Part shown: piece by piece, positions 35,961 through 46,776 of the stretch
Numbering within the stretch: position 1 is the first letter of the stretch
Layout: every line of letters starts with the position of its first letter
Assembly (NCBI GenBank): GCA_006937955.1
Contig: SSNP01000137.1
Coordinates: forward strand, 719,129 to 783,128
Direction of reading: 5' to 3'
DNA from: Pachypanchax playfairii
Taxonomy: Eukaryota; Chordata; Actinopteri; Cyprinodontiformes; Aplocheilidae
Length of the DNA stretch: 64,000 nt
Program-made: the position numbers and the translations under genes
The notes under the pieces: model-generated
Databases searched by the model: none
Seen by the model: only the letters and a program-made list of their open reading frames with translations
What the model was told of the DNA's origin: nothing

Positions 35961-36512
35961 GGTCAAGATATGGCAATACTAAAAATGTGGAGAAATCAGT
36001 ACAGTGGGAAAAATAAGAAAATAAACACTTCAGTTATGGAGATCTATGTAATAAACATGACTAAACACTCCAATGTGCTGCTAATTCTAATAAAAACATT
36101 GAATATTCTGTCAAAAACATGAACAGAAGAATCAGAAAAATGTAAAAAATAAATAAAGCATGAAGGTGGAAACCTGCTAGGATTACTGTCGTTAATAATG
36201 TCTATTTATCTCTTAATTACTTCTGTTCAGACTTATTTAGTAACATGTGTCAGGCCCAATAATATGGTAATATCATGCAAATACTTAAATAACAATAAGT
36301 AACTCCAAAAACATGAATGTTTTTGGAGTTATTCTGTCTGCTGTTAAATAAAAGGCCAAGAAATTTTAAATTTCAAAGTTTTTTTATTCCTTTTTAATCT
36401 GAGATGTGTGAAGCTTTTACTAGATAATAAATTCAGTTTTTTTTTTTTTTAAGCTTTTTTGGGTGAAGACGTTTAGGTTTTTTTTTTGCTTTTAATGTTT
36501 ATATCCACAAAC
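35961..36512. other. AT-rich non-coding stretch
   Basis: Several poly-T runs near 36380-36490; nothing recognised. Confidence 0.5.
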
Positions 36513-36513
36513 C

Positions 36514-36530
36514 CACACACACACACACAC
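36514..36530. repeat. (CA)n border of module B
   Basis: Short CA tract adjoining the left edge of the inverted module copy. Confidence 0.9.
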
Positions 36531-36816
36531 ATTTGTTTTGTTATCCTTATGGGGACCGTCCATTGACTTCCATTGATTTTAGTAACTAGATTTATACCTA
36601 ACCCAAACCCTTTTCCTAACCTTAACCATTACTGATCTATAACTAACCCTAAGACTAACTAAAACTCTATTCACACCATACCTATAAACCTAACCCCTAA
36701 CCCTAAAAAGGGGAGACCCCCTCATGGGGACTAGGCTTCGGTCCCCACAAGAACCCTCGGACCCCAGAAAGATAGTAAAAGTCAGGAAACTGGTCCCCAG
36801 GAGGTCAGAAATACAA

Positions 36817-36820
<4 letters not shown>
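36531..36820 (-). repeat. Microsatellite-bordered module, copy B (inverted)
   Basis: Reverse complement of 20548-20836, nearly identical over about 285 bp. It carries CCTAACCCCTAACCCT and CTAACCCTAAG, the complement of the telomere-like words, and the same GGTCCCC/GGGGACC pairs. (CA)n lies on both sides. An intra-locus inversion pair 16 kb apart with this identity suggests recent movement or gene conversion. Confidence 0.85.

Positions 36821-36875
<55 letters not shown>
36820..36875. repeat. (AC)28 microsatellite
   Basis: Uninterrupted AC run at the right border of module B. Confidence 0.97.
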
Positions 36876-36877
<2 letters not shown>

Positions 36878-37344
36878 CTGCTCTGTAACAGTGATTCCAC
36901 TCTTCCTCACATTTCTCTGTATGGTGGTCTCTCTCTCTGACCACACACTGTGGATAATTCTACACTAAAAGAGCTTTATCATCCTAAAGTTTCAACATTT
37001 TCCTCAAACTGATCAAAATAACTCTATGGGGTAGAAAAAGAACAAAATTAAACTAACTAATTTATAAGAAAATGGGCAAATAATACAAAAACTTAAGCAA
37101 ATTCAAAATATTTGTCATTGTTATGTAAAGAAACAACTTGTGTTTTCATCTCATTTATTGCATCTCCATTAAATGTTACTGTTTTATTTTCTTTAACTTT
37201 CACTGCTTTATTTATGTGGAGTCTTTTTCACATTTCTTCACCTGTTTTGTCCTGATCAGGGTTGTCTAGAGGAGGAGTGGGGGTGTACTGTGGGGTGGAG
37301 TGGTGGGGGGTGATGGGTTAGGTGAGGTGATGTAATTAGCAGGC
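36876..37344. other. Non-coding stretch with a G-rich patch
   Basis: 37262-37330 is G-rich (GTGGGGTGGAGTGGTGGGG) and could form a G-quadruplex; otherwise nothing recognised. Confidence 0.45.
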
Positions 37345-37450
37345 AAGAGGTGAAGTACTCCCTGGATAGATCACCAGTCCATCACAGCATCAACACAGAC
37401 ACTAAACAACCGAGTATGCACATTCACACTCACATTTCAGGACAATTTAT
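37345..37450 (-). repeat. SINE-like fragment
   Basis: Contains GATAGATCACCAGTCCATCA, ACAACCGAGTATGCACATTC and CATTTCAGGACAATTTATAG, the order of the common fish repeat also seen at 12590 and 56165. A G13 run follows at 37482-37498. Confidence 0.6.
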
Positions 37451-37499
37451 AGTCACAAATAACCCTGATGTGTGTTTTTGTGGGAGGGGGGGGGGGGGC

Positions 37500-38399
37500 A
37501 AACACCTGGAACACATGCACTGCACAGGCTGTTGGCTTTTTCCTTTAATGAAACAGAATCACACACAACAACATAGTTCAGCTTTTATTTTAAATCACTT
37601 TGTCTCATTATTTTCACTTTTCCCCCCAAAAAAAGTATAAAAAAAGGGAAAATATGTAAGGAATAGTAAAAATGAGGTGTTATCCTCTCCCCAAACATTT
37701 TCCATTCCACATCTTCATGTCTGTGCATTCTAAGTTTTTTGCTCATTTACATTTTGTAACATTTTAGTACGTTTATAATGATCAACCACGTGAATGGTTT
37801 CCTTAGAAATTTGGATGAAATCTGGATCTACTGCAGACGTAGTAATATAAAACAATGATTTAGTGATGTTGAGTAAGCTTGTTTTTTTTTTGGGATTCTT
37901 TGTTTGATTTTGATTTTTATACAAAAGGGTTAAAAAAAACTAAACCAACCAAAGAAGCTGAACTCCAAGATCATGATACATCATTTTCTGATCAAACCTT
38001 CAGTCACATGTTGGACCATGATGAGCACCATGAACGAGCTTCTGGGAAAAGATCCTCTAAACTGATGAGATGAAACTGGAGCTTTTGACTGCACACATCA
38101 AGAAGTAAACATGAAGCTTTAAAGTGTTTCTGACGTTGGATTTTTATGTTTTATTTTACTACTTCATATCAATCAAATGTTACATTTGTGCCCAGTAGCC
38201 ATTTTTCCACCTAAGTGGGATGCACAGATTTACAATAATAAAGTCTCAAATATGAATTTCTATGGAATATCACTGAAGAAGGCACATTTACCAGAAGTGA
38301 TGTGATGCAGGAACGGGAGATTTTAAACAAAGTGATTTACTCTGGCAGAAACCATGAAAGGAAATGAAAACGAGACACGTCAGGCAGAAAAGTGTCTTT
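37500..38399. other. Non-coding stretch, nothing recognised
   Basis: AT-rich; no exon or repeat supported. Confidence 0.5.
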
Positions 38400-38404
38400 A
38401 AAAC

Positions 38405-38790
38405 TGATAAACGGTGTTTTAGTGACACCCCCCGGTTGATCCAGACGGGAACCGCTCATCTGACGGATCTGGGTCAGGTGCACTAAAATCACGTGACTCG
38501 GACCCGTTTGCTAAAATGGAGGTCTCTGACTGGATGAAATATGTGCAGTGAGCTCGGCGGCTCGCGTTGATTGTCGTCATTTCTCTCTATCTGAACTTTT
38601 GCGACTTTGGCACAGACTTTGATGAAGTATGAGCTGTATATGATTTTCTGCTTTGTGCCCCGCGTTACACATCGCGTTGCTAATAATGGCTTCTCAAAAC
38701 TTGCTCCACTTTCATGGATTAACATCATGATCACATGAAGTTTCACCACCGACTTAAGCCGTCAATGGCGGTGAATGAGTTAATATTTCC
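38405..38790. mobile_element. Possible old non-autonomous element
   Basis: CpG-rich block in AT-rich surroundings, with ACCCCCCGGTTGATCCAG on the left and CCGTCAATGGCGGTGAATGAG on the right. The right-hand words resemble the terminus of a common fish repeat, but no matching left end or target duplication was found. Confidence 0.35.
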
Positions 38791-39437
38791 AATGATCAAA
38801 ATCCAAGCTACTGAGTCAGAACGTCTACAGTTGGTCCGCGTGAGGTTTTTTATTTCTGCGTGAGTGATTTCATCATTCTCTGGATCTGATAGAAAAAACA
38901 TGAATGATGCAGTGTTGGTATAATCACCATTTTATAAAAGAAAACATAAGCTGTTTTTCAATGTCCATGTAAGATGTAAACAAAGAGATGTGTTCCTACA
39001 TTTCATCAATCCTGGTTTCAAAATTGAGACTCTCCTAAAGCTCATAAAAACATTAATATTTGCTGTAAAAGTGTCAAACAACACAAATTTGCACCTTGAT
39101 TGGTTAAAACAAGTTATACCGCTTCTAAATGTTTTATATTGAGACCTGAGCATATCACAAACACTTAAAAGAAGATCTTTATACCTAATGTGAAACATGG
39201 AAGGGGCTCAGATTAGTTCTGGATTCTTTAGAAAGCTATGTCTGCCTGTGATAAAGTTTTATTTAGTATTTCTTTTGTCATTTTCAAGTTTCTTTTTAAC
39301 ATCTGTAAAACCAAAAAAAGTCTTTTGAAAATTCAAGGCTTATCAAAACAACATCAGATAAAAAGAAATGTTTCTAACTTTTTAAAACAAGAGAAAAACA
39401 TCTATAAGCCTCACAATGAGATTTTATAAAACATTTG
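38791..39437. other. Non-coding stretch, nothing recognised
   Basis: AT-rich; no exon or named repeat. Confidence 0.5.
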
Positions 39438-39443
39438 ACCTCT

Positions 39444-40043
39444 AACCCCTCCTTTCCACTGGACTCGTGAGCAGTGTGCAACGTTTTGCTCGCACAATCA
39501 GCAGCGCGTCTCTTCCTACCGGGAGCGCTTCACACGCATAAGTCACTTGCGTAGCGTCACATCAAGCTGGTCCTGGAAGATCACGAAATCTCACGAGAAT
39601 AGTGAAAGGATTTCATCAGTACACACAACAGCAAGCAGGGAGAAAGACGTCAACATGTATCCAGAAGGTATGTGGCTTATTTTCACACTTTCTACTGACT
39701 TCAGATCCGTCACAGGTACTGTATTTATTCATAGTCTCACAAACGGAAATCCGCACGTGTCCTTTTATTTTGAAACTTCCAGGTATTTTACATTTCACAA
39801 ATGCCTGATTTCCTGTCTGGTCCAAACTAAACTGCTGAACTTGACGTGTTTTAAAAGCGTAGTGCGTAAAAAATAGAACTGCCGCGTAATGCGCTCGACA
39901 CTACGCTTCTGAGACGCGTCTCATGCACGCTGCTGCACACGCAGTGGAATGGGTCTGATTAACTTTAATGGCGGCTATCAGCCACGTATTACACATCACT
40001 AACTTTGTGCACTGCTCACACGTCCAATGGAAAGCAGGGCAAA
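39444..40043 (+). mobile_element. 'CCTTTCCAC' MITE, copy 1
   Basis: The left end ACCCCTCCTTTCCACTGG is paired with an inverted, decayed right end (GCCCTGCTTTCCATTGG, 40027-40043). The body aligns with the two flanks of the interrupted copy at 49299-50975 (for example AACATGTATCCAGAAGGTA, CATTTCACAAATGCCTGAT, TTTCCTGTCTGGTCCAAAC). No transposase; superfamily uncertain because no target duplication could be read. Confidence 0.75.
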
Positions 40044-40410
40044 TGGTACATACAAATTTGAGTCTCTGCAGTCGCATGCTGTGTTGTAGTTCATTACATA
40101 TCCACATGAACCACTATCCCCCCAAAATACTTTAAGACTCAATTTTCATTTAAAACCACCTAATAATAATTATTATTATAATTTGTCAGAAATGGAAACA
40201 GAAAATACATTTTTGGGCCAAAAATTTGTGTTAGGTATATCGTTTAAAAAGTATAAAGTGTGAGGGTCACACACTGCGGTTAATTTAGTTCTTGGGCTAT
40301 TTGTGACATCAATAGCAAAAGCTTATAGATCAACAAAAAAAAAATATGGAAAAAGGGAGACTAAAATAGATCCCAGTGAAACACCATTAAGAACTGTAGT
40401 AAAAACTATG
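40044..40410. other. Stretch left of the Tc1 insertion
   Basis: Mostly AT-rich. The minus-strand reading of 40300-40405, VLNGVSLGSILVSLF, faintly recalls the GVPQGSVLGPLLF block of a LINE RT, but it is too short to call. Confidence 0.4.
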
Positions 40411-40412
40411 TA

Positions 40413-40612
40413 CAGTGGGGCAAAAAAGTATTTAGTCAGCCACCAATTGTGTAAGTTCTCCCACTTAAAAAGATCAGAGAGGCCTGTAATTTTCATCATA
40501 GGTATACCTCAACTATGAGAGACAAAATGAGGGAAAAAAATCCAGAAAATCACATTGTCTGATTTTTAAAGAATTTATTTGCAAATTATGGTGGAAAATA
40601 AGTATTTGGTCA
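40413..40612 (+). repeat. Tc1 left terminal inverted repeat
   Basis: 200 bp. The outer direct repeat is AAGTATTTAGTCA at 40426-40438 and the inner one AAGTATTTGGTCA at 40600-40612, 174 bp apart. These are the expected transposase-binding sites. It differs from the right TIR at three positions, in the A-run near the tip and around GAGGGAAAAAAATCC. Confidence 0.93.
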
Positions 40613-40724
40613 CCTACAAACAAGTAAGATTTCTGGCTTTCACAGACCTGTAACTTCTTTAAGAGGCTCCTCGGTCCTCCACTCGTTACCTGTATTAATG
40701 GCACCTGTGTGAACTCGTTATCAG

Positions 40725-40732
40725 TATAAAAG
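40725..40732 (+). promoter_or_regulatory. TATA box of the transposase gene
   Basis: TATAAAAG lies 44 bp before the ATG at 40776. The spacing leaves room for a short leader, consistent with a compact Tc1 promoter inside the element. Confidence 0.55.
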
Positions 40733-40775
40733 ACACCTGTCCACAACCTCAAACAGTCACGCTCCAAACTCCACT

Positions 40776-41798
40776 ATGGCCAAGACCAAAGAGCTGTCAA
40801 AGGACACCAGAAACAAAATTGTAGACCTTCACCAGGCTGGGAAGACTGAATCTGCAATAGGTAAGCAGCTTGGTGTGAAGAAATCAACTGTGGGAGCAAT
40901 TATTAGAAAATGGAAGACATACAAGACCACTGATAATCTCCCTCGATCTGGGGCTCCACGCAAGATCTCACCCCGTGGGGTCAAAATGATCACAAGAACG
41001 GTGAGCAAAAATCCCAGAACCACACGGAGGGACCTAGTGAATGACCTGCAGAGAGCTGGGACCAAAGTAACAAAGGCTACCATCAGTAACACACTACGCC
41101 GCCAGGGACTCAAATCCTGCAGTGCCAGACGTGTCCCCCTGCTGAAGCCAGGACACGTCCAGGCCCGTCTGCGGTTTGCTAGAGAGCATTTGGATGATCC
41201 AGAAGAGGATTGGGAGAACATCATATGGTCAGATGAAACCAAAATAGAACTTTTTGGTAGAAACTCAACTTGTCGTGTTTGGAGGGGAAAGAATGCTGAG
41301 TTGGATCCAAAGAACACCATACCTACTGTAAAGCATGGGGGTGGAAACATCATGCTTTGGGGCTGTTTTTCTGCAAGGGGACCAGGACGACTGATCCGTG
41401 TAAAGGAAAGAATGAATGGGGCCATGTATCGTAAGATTTTGAGTGAAAACCTCCTTCCATCAGCAAGGGCATTGAAAATGAGACGTGGCTGGGTCTTTCA
41501 GCATGACAATGATCCCAAACACACCGCCCGGGCAACGAAGGAGTGGCTTCGTAAGAAGCATTTCAAGGTCCTGGAGTGGCCTAGCCAGTCTCCAGATCTC
41601 AACCCCATAGAAAATCTCTGGAGGGAGTTGAAAGTCCGTGTTGCCCAGCGTCAGCCCCAAAACATCACTGCTCTAGAGGAGATCTGCATGGAGGAATGGG
41701 CCAAAATACCAGCAACAGTGTGTGAAAACCTTGTGAAGACTTACAGAAAACGTTTGACCTCTGTCATTGCCAACAAAGGCTATATAACAAAGTATTGA
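40776..41798 (+). CDS. Tc1-family transposase, full length
   Basis: Cuts the element out and reinserts it at TA sites. The frame is 340 residues, the same length as Sleeping Beauty transposase, and starts MAKTKELSKD with a good context (CACTATGG). Residues 1-55 and about 65-115 form the two helix-turn-helix parts of a paired-like DNA-binding region, joined by RSGAPRK, which stands where GRPR-type linkers usually lie. A basic stretch at 62-85 could be the nuclear signal. KHGGGNIMLWG at 187-197 is the glycine-rich box. The catalytic triad is complete: D153 (IIWSDETK), D244 (FQHDNDPKH) and E279 (SPDLNPIENLW), DD34E spacing, at the same numbers as Sleeping Beauty. No stop or frameshift. It may be active, but binding and cutting are untested. 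Confidence 0.96.
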   Translation: MAKTKELSKDTRNKIVDLHQAGKTESAIGKQLGVKKSTVGAIIRKWKTYKTTDNLPRSGAPRKISPRGVKMITRTVSKNPRTTRRDLVNDLQRAGTKVTKATISNTLRRQGLKSCSARRVPLLKPGHVQARLRFAREHLDDPEEDWENIIWSDETKIELFGRNSTCRVWRGKNAELDPKNTIPTVKHGGGNIMLWGCFSARGPGRLIRVKERMNGAMYRKILSENLLPSARALKMRRGWVFQHDNDPKHTARATKEWLRKKHFKVLEWPSQSPDLNPIENLWRELKVRVAQRQPQNITALEEICMEEWAKIPATVCENLVKTYRKRLTSVIANKGYITKY

Positions 41799-41814
41799 GA
41801 TTAACTTTTGTTAT

Positions 41815-42014
41815 TGACCAAATACTTATTTTCCACCATAATTTGCAAATAAATTCTTTAAAAATCAGACAATGTGATTTTCTGGATCTTTTTTCCTCAT
41901 TTTGTCTCTCATAGTTGAGGTATACCTATGATGAAAATTACAGGCCTCTCTGATCTTTTTAAGTGGGAGAACTTACACAATTGGTGGCTGACTAAATACT
42001 TCTTTGCCCCACTG
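41815..42014 (-). repeat. Tc1 right terminal inverted repeat
   Basis: Inverted copy of 40413-40612. AATAAA at 41848-41853 could serve as poly(A) signal for the transposase mRNA, 50 bp after the stop. Confidence 0.93.
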
Positions 42015-42016
42015 TA

Positions 42017-44519
42017 TCTATAAACATCATCCCAACTGTAATAGATAAAAACTGCAGAAAACTAAAGAAAGTAAACATTGGTACGTAAAGTGTTACGTAG
42101 GATAGAACCAAAAGGACTAACTTGCAGTTTGGACACGGGGGCTTAAGGGATAATAAAACATATACTTTTAATAATGTGAAACAAAAAGCTCTCTTGGAAG
42201 CAACAAAACAACATAAATCTAGATCTCTTTCAAAGCACAGAGAACGCAGGAACAAAGGCACATGGGGAATGACAATTGACTGACAAATGAGATGAACAAT
42301 CCAAGAAGTATTTAAAAAGGTGATTAGTGAAGGAGGAACAGCTAAGGAAGGAGGCAAGGGAATTAATCAGGCAGATAAAAATGAGCAGACTGGGGAGCAG
42401 AGGAAATTATGATACAAATAAATCTCATAGAACACATTGAATAACTAAATGACACAGGGAACTAAAGATACAAAGAGAAAAGTGTTGATGAAAATTTCAA
42501 TAAAATGGACAAATATATCTTCAGCCCTGGTCACAATGACTCATAGAAATGATCCGTTCATACGAATCTTCTGTTTCCTACTAAATCTGGAGTTAAACGT
42601 TTGTGGAGGTCAGCACTGTTTCCTACAGGAAGTTGTTACGCAAGACAGGTTTGAGGACATTTTTAAAATATGAGGTGAGTTTCTGCTGTATGCTGGCTGC
42701 AGAGTATTTCCTCTCTTCATTAAGGTGTATTAGAACCTTCCTCCAGTCTACCAATGACCATCTTGTGTGCTTATCATCACATTTACTTGGAAATTTGTGG
42801 AAAAACTTCTAATTCTCAAGAGGATAAGAATGCAGAGAGACTCCAGATGTACCTTCTACAACTGCAGCTGCAGGACAGAGAAGATCTGCTGGCTGTAGCT
42901 TCTGCTTTTGAGGACCTGGAGAGAAGACAACCATGCTGGTGGTTACAGGAAAAGTTCCAGAGGCAACACCCCTAAAGCCAGTACCGGATTCTGTTCCATG
43001 AGGGGACCATAACACATTTCCTGATCTCTTGCTATGTGTTCAATCAAGAAGTGTAATTTTCTGGAAACAACCGTTTTTTTTAATTGTGATCCATTTTATG
43101 TCATTATAAGAACGTAAAGTCTGCCACAATTTTTGAAGTGAATTATAAGGTAAATAAAATGTAAACAATCCCTGATCCTCGTGGTGCATAGGTTGTTTCA
43201 AAGGCATTGACCTGGTGACCCTATGGAGAGGGTTTTCGTGGTGCATTCGTAGAAAATCTTGGACAAGACCATTAACCTGGACACAGACTCCTAAACGGGC
43301 CACATTCACATATCAAGCTAAAGTAAGGCTGCATTAAAAAAAATTGTGGGAAATAGTCTAAAAATTGTTTGTAGCATGTTTGCAGCTATTGAACTTGGCA
43401 AAAAAACTGAACCATCAAATAATACGAATCTTTAAAAACTAGAAAGTAAATAATTTAGATAACATGCAAGCAACCAAAAACATTGGCAAACAATGATGAC
43501 GACAAAAACAAAATTCAAAAAACAAAGTCCTGCCAAAAACTCTAAAACAAAAGAACAAACTCAACGTTTCGCAACTATGGCAGAAAATGGTCCGCTTTTT
43601 GTCTAGCAGCTGGGAAAAGCTATATTTGCAAATGCTAATTACACTTTAAGCTAACATAATATCAGTTATCACAGGACAATTGCACATTTCAAAGACTATT
43701 ATTAGTATAACGATCATAATGTTTATTATTCATTATTGTTGTTGTTATTATTTTTAGTGATGATAATAATAATAATAGAAGTGGACAATGCTATATATTT
43801 GTGTCAACTGGTTCCTGTGGTGATTAAACATAACCTTCTTACAGAAGGATGGACACAAGCAATCAAATTCACCTAACATGTTGTGTGATATGAGAACAGG
43901 AAAGCTGATAAATCTCCTTAATGTTCTCCAGATGGATGCTGTTTTTCTTTGCAGTTTAACCTTAAAACACCCTTCCAAAAACACAAGCATATGCCACAGA
44001 GCAGATGCACATCATGTTCCCAAGTGCCTGTCTTTCTCCCACAGTTTTTGTCTCCTCTGCAAAAAGGGATATGAAAGCAGATTTTGTGACACAGTCAGTC
44101 GCAATCAGTTGACAAACAGATGTCACACTTGGTTACCTAAGTTTTGATTTGGTCATTCATGCCATGTCAGAAGACACACTCCATTGCTCTCCATCCAAAC
44201 CTTGATGAGATCAGTGTTAATGGTGAATAATCTCCCTCCTTACTGCATCGGGAATAGCAACTCATTTACCCCTCAACACAGTTTCATCTTGAGATCTCAG
44301 TTCCTACTGGAATGAGAAATATGATTTCACTTGGTGCATCTTTTTTGTTTTTTGACCATCCATGCACATTGTATCAATGAGAATCTTCAGCATTCTTTTG
44401 TTGCAGAGCCTGTTATGTTGTCTGTCATCAGGTGTTGGTGGGGACTGCACCATGTTCATAGTCTCTAGTTCAACTGAGCCATAAAACTGGCTTTTTGGAA
44501 GATAAGTCCGGCTTAACAC
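42017..44519. other. Intron-like stretch, nothing recognised
   Basis: No exon with splice sites and no complete element seen in 2.5 kb. TAAT/TTAA-rich patches and an AT-dinucleotide-rich region at 43690-43790 occur. Confidence 0.45.
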
Positions 44520-44524
44520 GCCTG

Positions 44525-44933
44525 CTAGAGCCCGACCTTAAGTTAAATACTACCGTATTGGTCAATTTAGTGATCCATAAAAACAACACTATATTCCGTA
44601 TGCAAGCCCTATCGGCTACCGTAACCTTAACCGTTACACTTTTAAACGTGAACTATTTGGCTTTACAGTGTGTCCATATTAAAATTAGACATATTGCTGC
44701 AGAATTTGTGTTTTGATCGGCTGAACAGTGCGAAACCTCGCGCATGCGTATTACTCAGCTCATCCTGGAAGGTACGCGCATGCGTTGTTGGTAGTAAGTC
44801 TCTGTAGAACCCGGAAAATGCTCCGACGGGTCGTTTGTCACAAACAAAAACGCTCTCTCACAGGTGGTATTTTGGAGCTTTCACAATTGACCTATATGGT
44901 CGTATAATTGTGCTTACGGGTAGGCCTGCTACC
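44525..44933. mobile_element. Possible MITE with GCATGCG-rich core
   Basis: The left end TAGAGCCCGACCTTAAG and, further in, TATTGGTCAATT correspond loosely to the inverted right end (GGCCTACCCGTAAGC, ATATAGGTCAATT). The core has two CGCGCATGCG copies (44742 and 44774), NRF1-type sites. Ends and target duplication are not certain. Confidence 0.4.
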
Positions 44934-45084
44934 AACACCTCTTTACCTGGTTGATACACCACCTCTAAATCATACATCAGTATGTGTAGCATCTTTCTCT
45001 GAAGATATTTTGGAATACTCAGACAATACTTCCTTATTATGATCTCTAACTGGGAGACCTTTCCAATTTAAATACCACCTTTCT
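44934..45084. other. Short unassigned segment
   Basis: Nothing recognised between the possible MITE and the Gypsy fragment. Confidence 0.4.
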
Positions 45085-45905
45085 TTTGAGGCAGAACCCC
45101 ACTCGGCTTGCAAAACCAACAAAGTTAACATTTTGTATGTGTGTTAGGCCCAACCATGTGTCTGAGGCATCATACTGCAACTAGTGTTTCAGCACTTAAA
45201 AATCTGAATCTTAATCCAGATTAAGAACTGTCCCTTCATGTTGAGATGTCTAATTCCACATAATCTACAGTAATGTAAAGACCATGAAGATCTTCCAAAG
45301 CTTGTGTGAGTTTTCCCTGAATTACTTCAGGAGTTGGACTTATCCCCACTGGCAACCTGTAGCATTCACATGGACTGAGGAATGTCTTAAAGTGTAATGG
45401 AATTTCTAGGCTCCAACATTTAGTTATGATCATCTATCACAGGGACATTTTTTACAAATAAATGAAAGAAAGTAAAGTCAAAGCCTAGAAGTTTCATTAC
45501 AAACATCTTTCAGGTTAACGTGCCAGAACAAACATCATCGGCAGATCAGGGATTATATCCTTACTGGTAAGTAGGGAGAAGTAGCTGCATTTTAACAATT
45601 TATTTAAGACTCTTGGAGAAATATATGCTTTAAATTGTCCATTTGATTTAAACATAGTAACCATCCCACTGATCCAGACTGCAATGCATTCCGCTGTACT
45701 GTAATTCCAGTAGGACCTCCTCCAACAGCATCATCCCGACACCTGGGACACATCTCTCAGGCTCCACTGGCGTCACACTGTTATCTTCTATTTTCCATTC
45801 ACCCTTAAGACAGCCATTGTCTGTGAGCAAGGGCACTGTCTTCATTTACCCCTTGGAACTCCAGCTGGTAGAGTTTCTGGTTACTTGGGTTCCTTAACTG
45901 AACTT
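45085..45905 (-). pseudogene. Decayed Ty3/Gypsy pol fragment (RT to RNase H start)
   Basis: On the minus strand, in order: a linker with CLKGEWKI and DNSVTPVEPERCVPG (45648-45845); FKSNGQFKAYISPRVLNK, the RT block usually written RKPNGKLRICLDPRDLNK; then CYRLPVGISPTPEVIQGKLT with LYITVDYVEL (45236-45433), the LPFGI..APE and V.VDD region with the second catalytic Asp changed to Tyr; and LQYDASDTWLG with FVGFASRV, the RNase H start (QCDAS..GLG...ASRAL). The blocks lie in different frames with stops, so it is dead. No LTRs clearly belong to it. Confidence 0.75.
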
Positions 45906-46029
45906 TTTATTGTTTCAATGGCATCAGTTTATTCCAGTTGTACATTACCAGTATCGTCTCAGTCTCCTCCAGCCTTGTGTTTGGGTTGAACAGATGAATT
46001 GGAACAATATTTACCATTTGTTAGTGATT

Positions 46030-46770
46030 TTTCTACATTCTACTGTTCCATGTGTTACATACACTTCTTCCACCTTGTTCCCAAAATAACTTCACTTTTT
46101 TAAACAGCTCTGTGGTTCTGCATGTGCCTAATGTCATTCCACTTTTGTCATGTGATAATCTAACTCTGGGTTGTGCTGTCAATGCCACTAACGTATTGGA
46201 TTCCTTGTGTTTTGGTTCTCTTTTTGTATTTGAATTTATCCAGATTTGCTAGCATTTTCTGTTTTTGCTGTTTGTTGCCTATACTTTCTGTTATTCTCAT
46301 GTTTTTTTCAATTTATTTTTTAATACATTTGTAATCTGTTCTTGTGTATCATGTCAAGTGTATTTAACAGTACTCTTGTGTTCATGTGTTTGTCTTTATT
46401 GAGTGGTCGTGTCTCCACTCCCTGTCATTCTCCTGTCCAGTCAAGTCTTATGTCTCTCAGCTGTGTTTGTTAATCAACTCTGATTTTATTCCTTTGTATC
46501 ACTTTGTATATAATATATGTATCAAATTCCCTGCCAGGTCCCTGCATTTGCATATGCATGTGTTTATGTGCTTGTGCCTCTGTGAGCATTCGCTTAGGTT
46601 TAGTAGTTAGTTTCATGGTGGCACGTCAACTCTAGTTTAGTTAAGTTAGTCTGTTTTGTTTCTTTTAAATCAAGTCAAGTCTGTAACGTATGTTTAGTTT
46701 TATCTTTATTAAAAGAGCTTGGATTTAACATTGCCTGTCTGCTGCTGACTTCCTGCATTGGACCACAGCT
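46030..46770 (+). repeat. LTR-like sequence, boundaries uncertain
   Basis: T-rich sequence ending in CTTTATTAAAAGAGCTTGG, then CTGCTGCTGACTTCCTGC and ATTGGACCACAG. This resembles the poly(A)-signal and U5 region of fish Gypsy-type LTRs. No target duplication or clear TG start was found. Confidence 0.35.
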
Positions 46771-46776
46771 ACAGCC

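Larger units (their letters stand above)
40413..42014 (+). mobile_element. Intact Tc1/mariner transposon with long TIRs
   Basis: The 1602-bp element is flanked by TA at 40411-40412 and 42015-42016. Its ends CAGTGGGGCAAA...TTTGCCCCACTG are inverted repeats of 200 bp that differ at only three positions by eye. Each TIR holds two direct repeats of AAGTATTT(A/G)GTCA, an IR/DR layout like that of Sleeping Beauty-type elements (established). It encodes one full-length transposase. High TIR identity and an unbroken frame indicate a young insertion. The TIR sequence belongs to a Tc1 lineage common in fish and, as I recall, shared with lampreys by horizontal transfer. Confidence 0.97.

Noticed and set aside
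40829..41425. 198-codon open frame on the strand opposite the transposase
   Set aside because: It is the antisense shadow of a conserved coding region; its sequence has no domain and no start or splice context.
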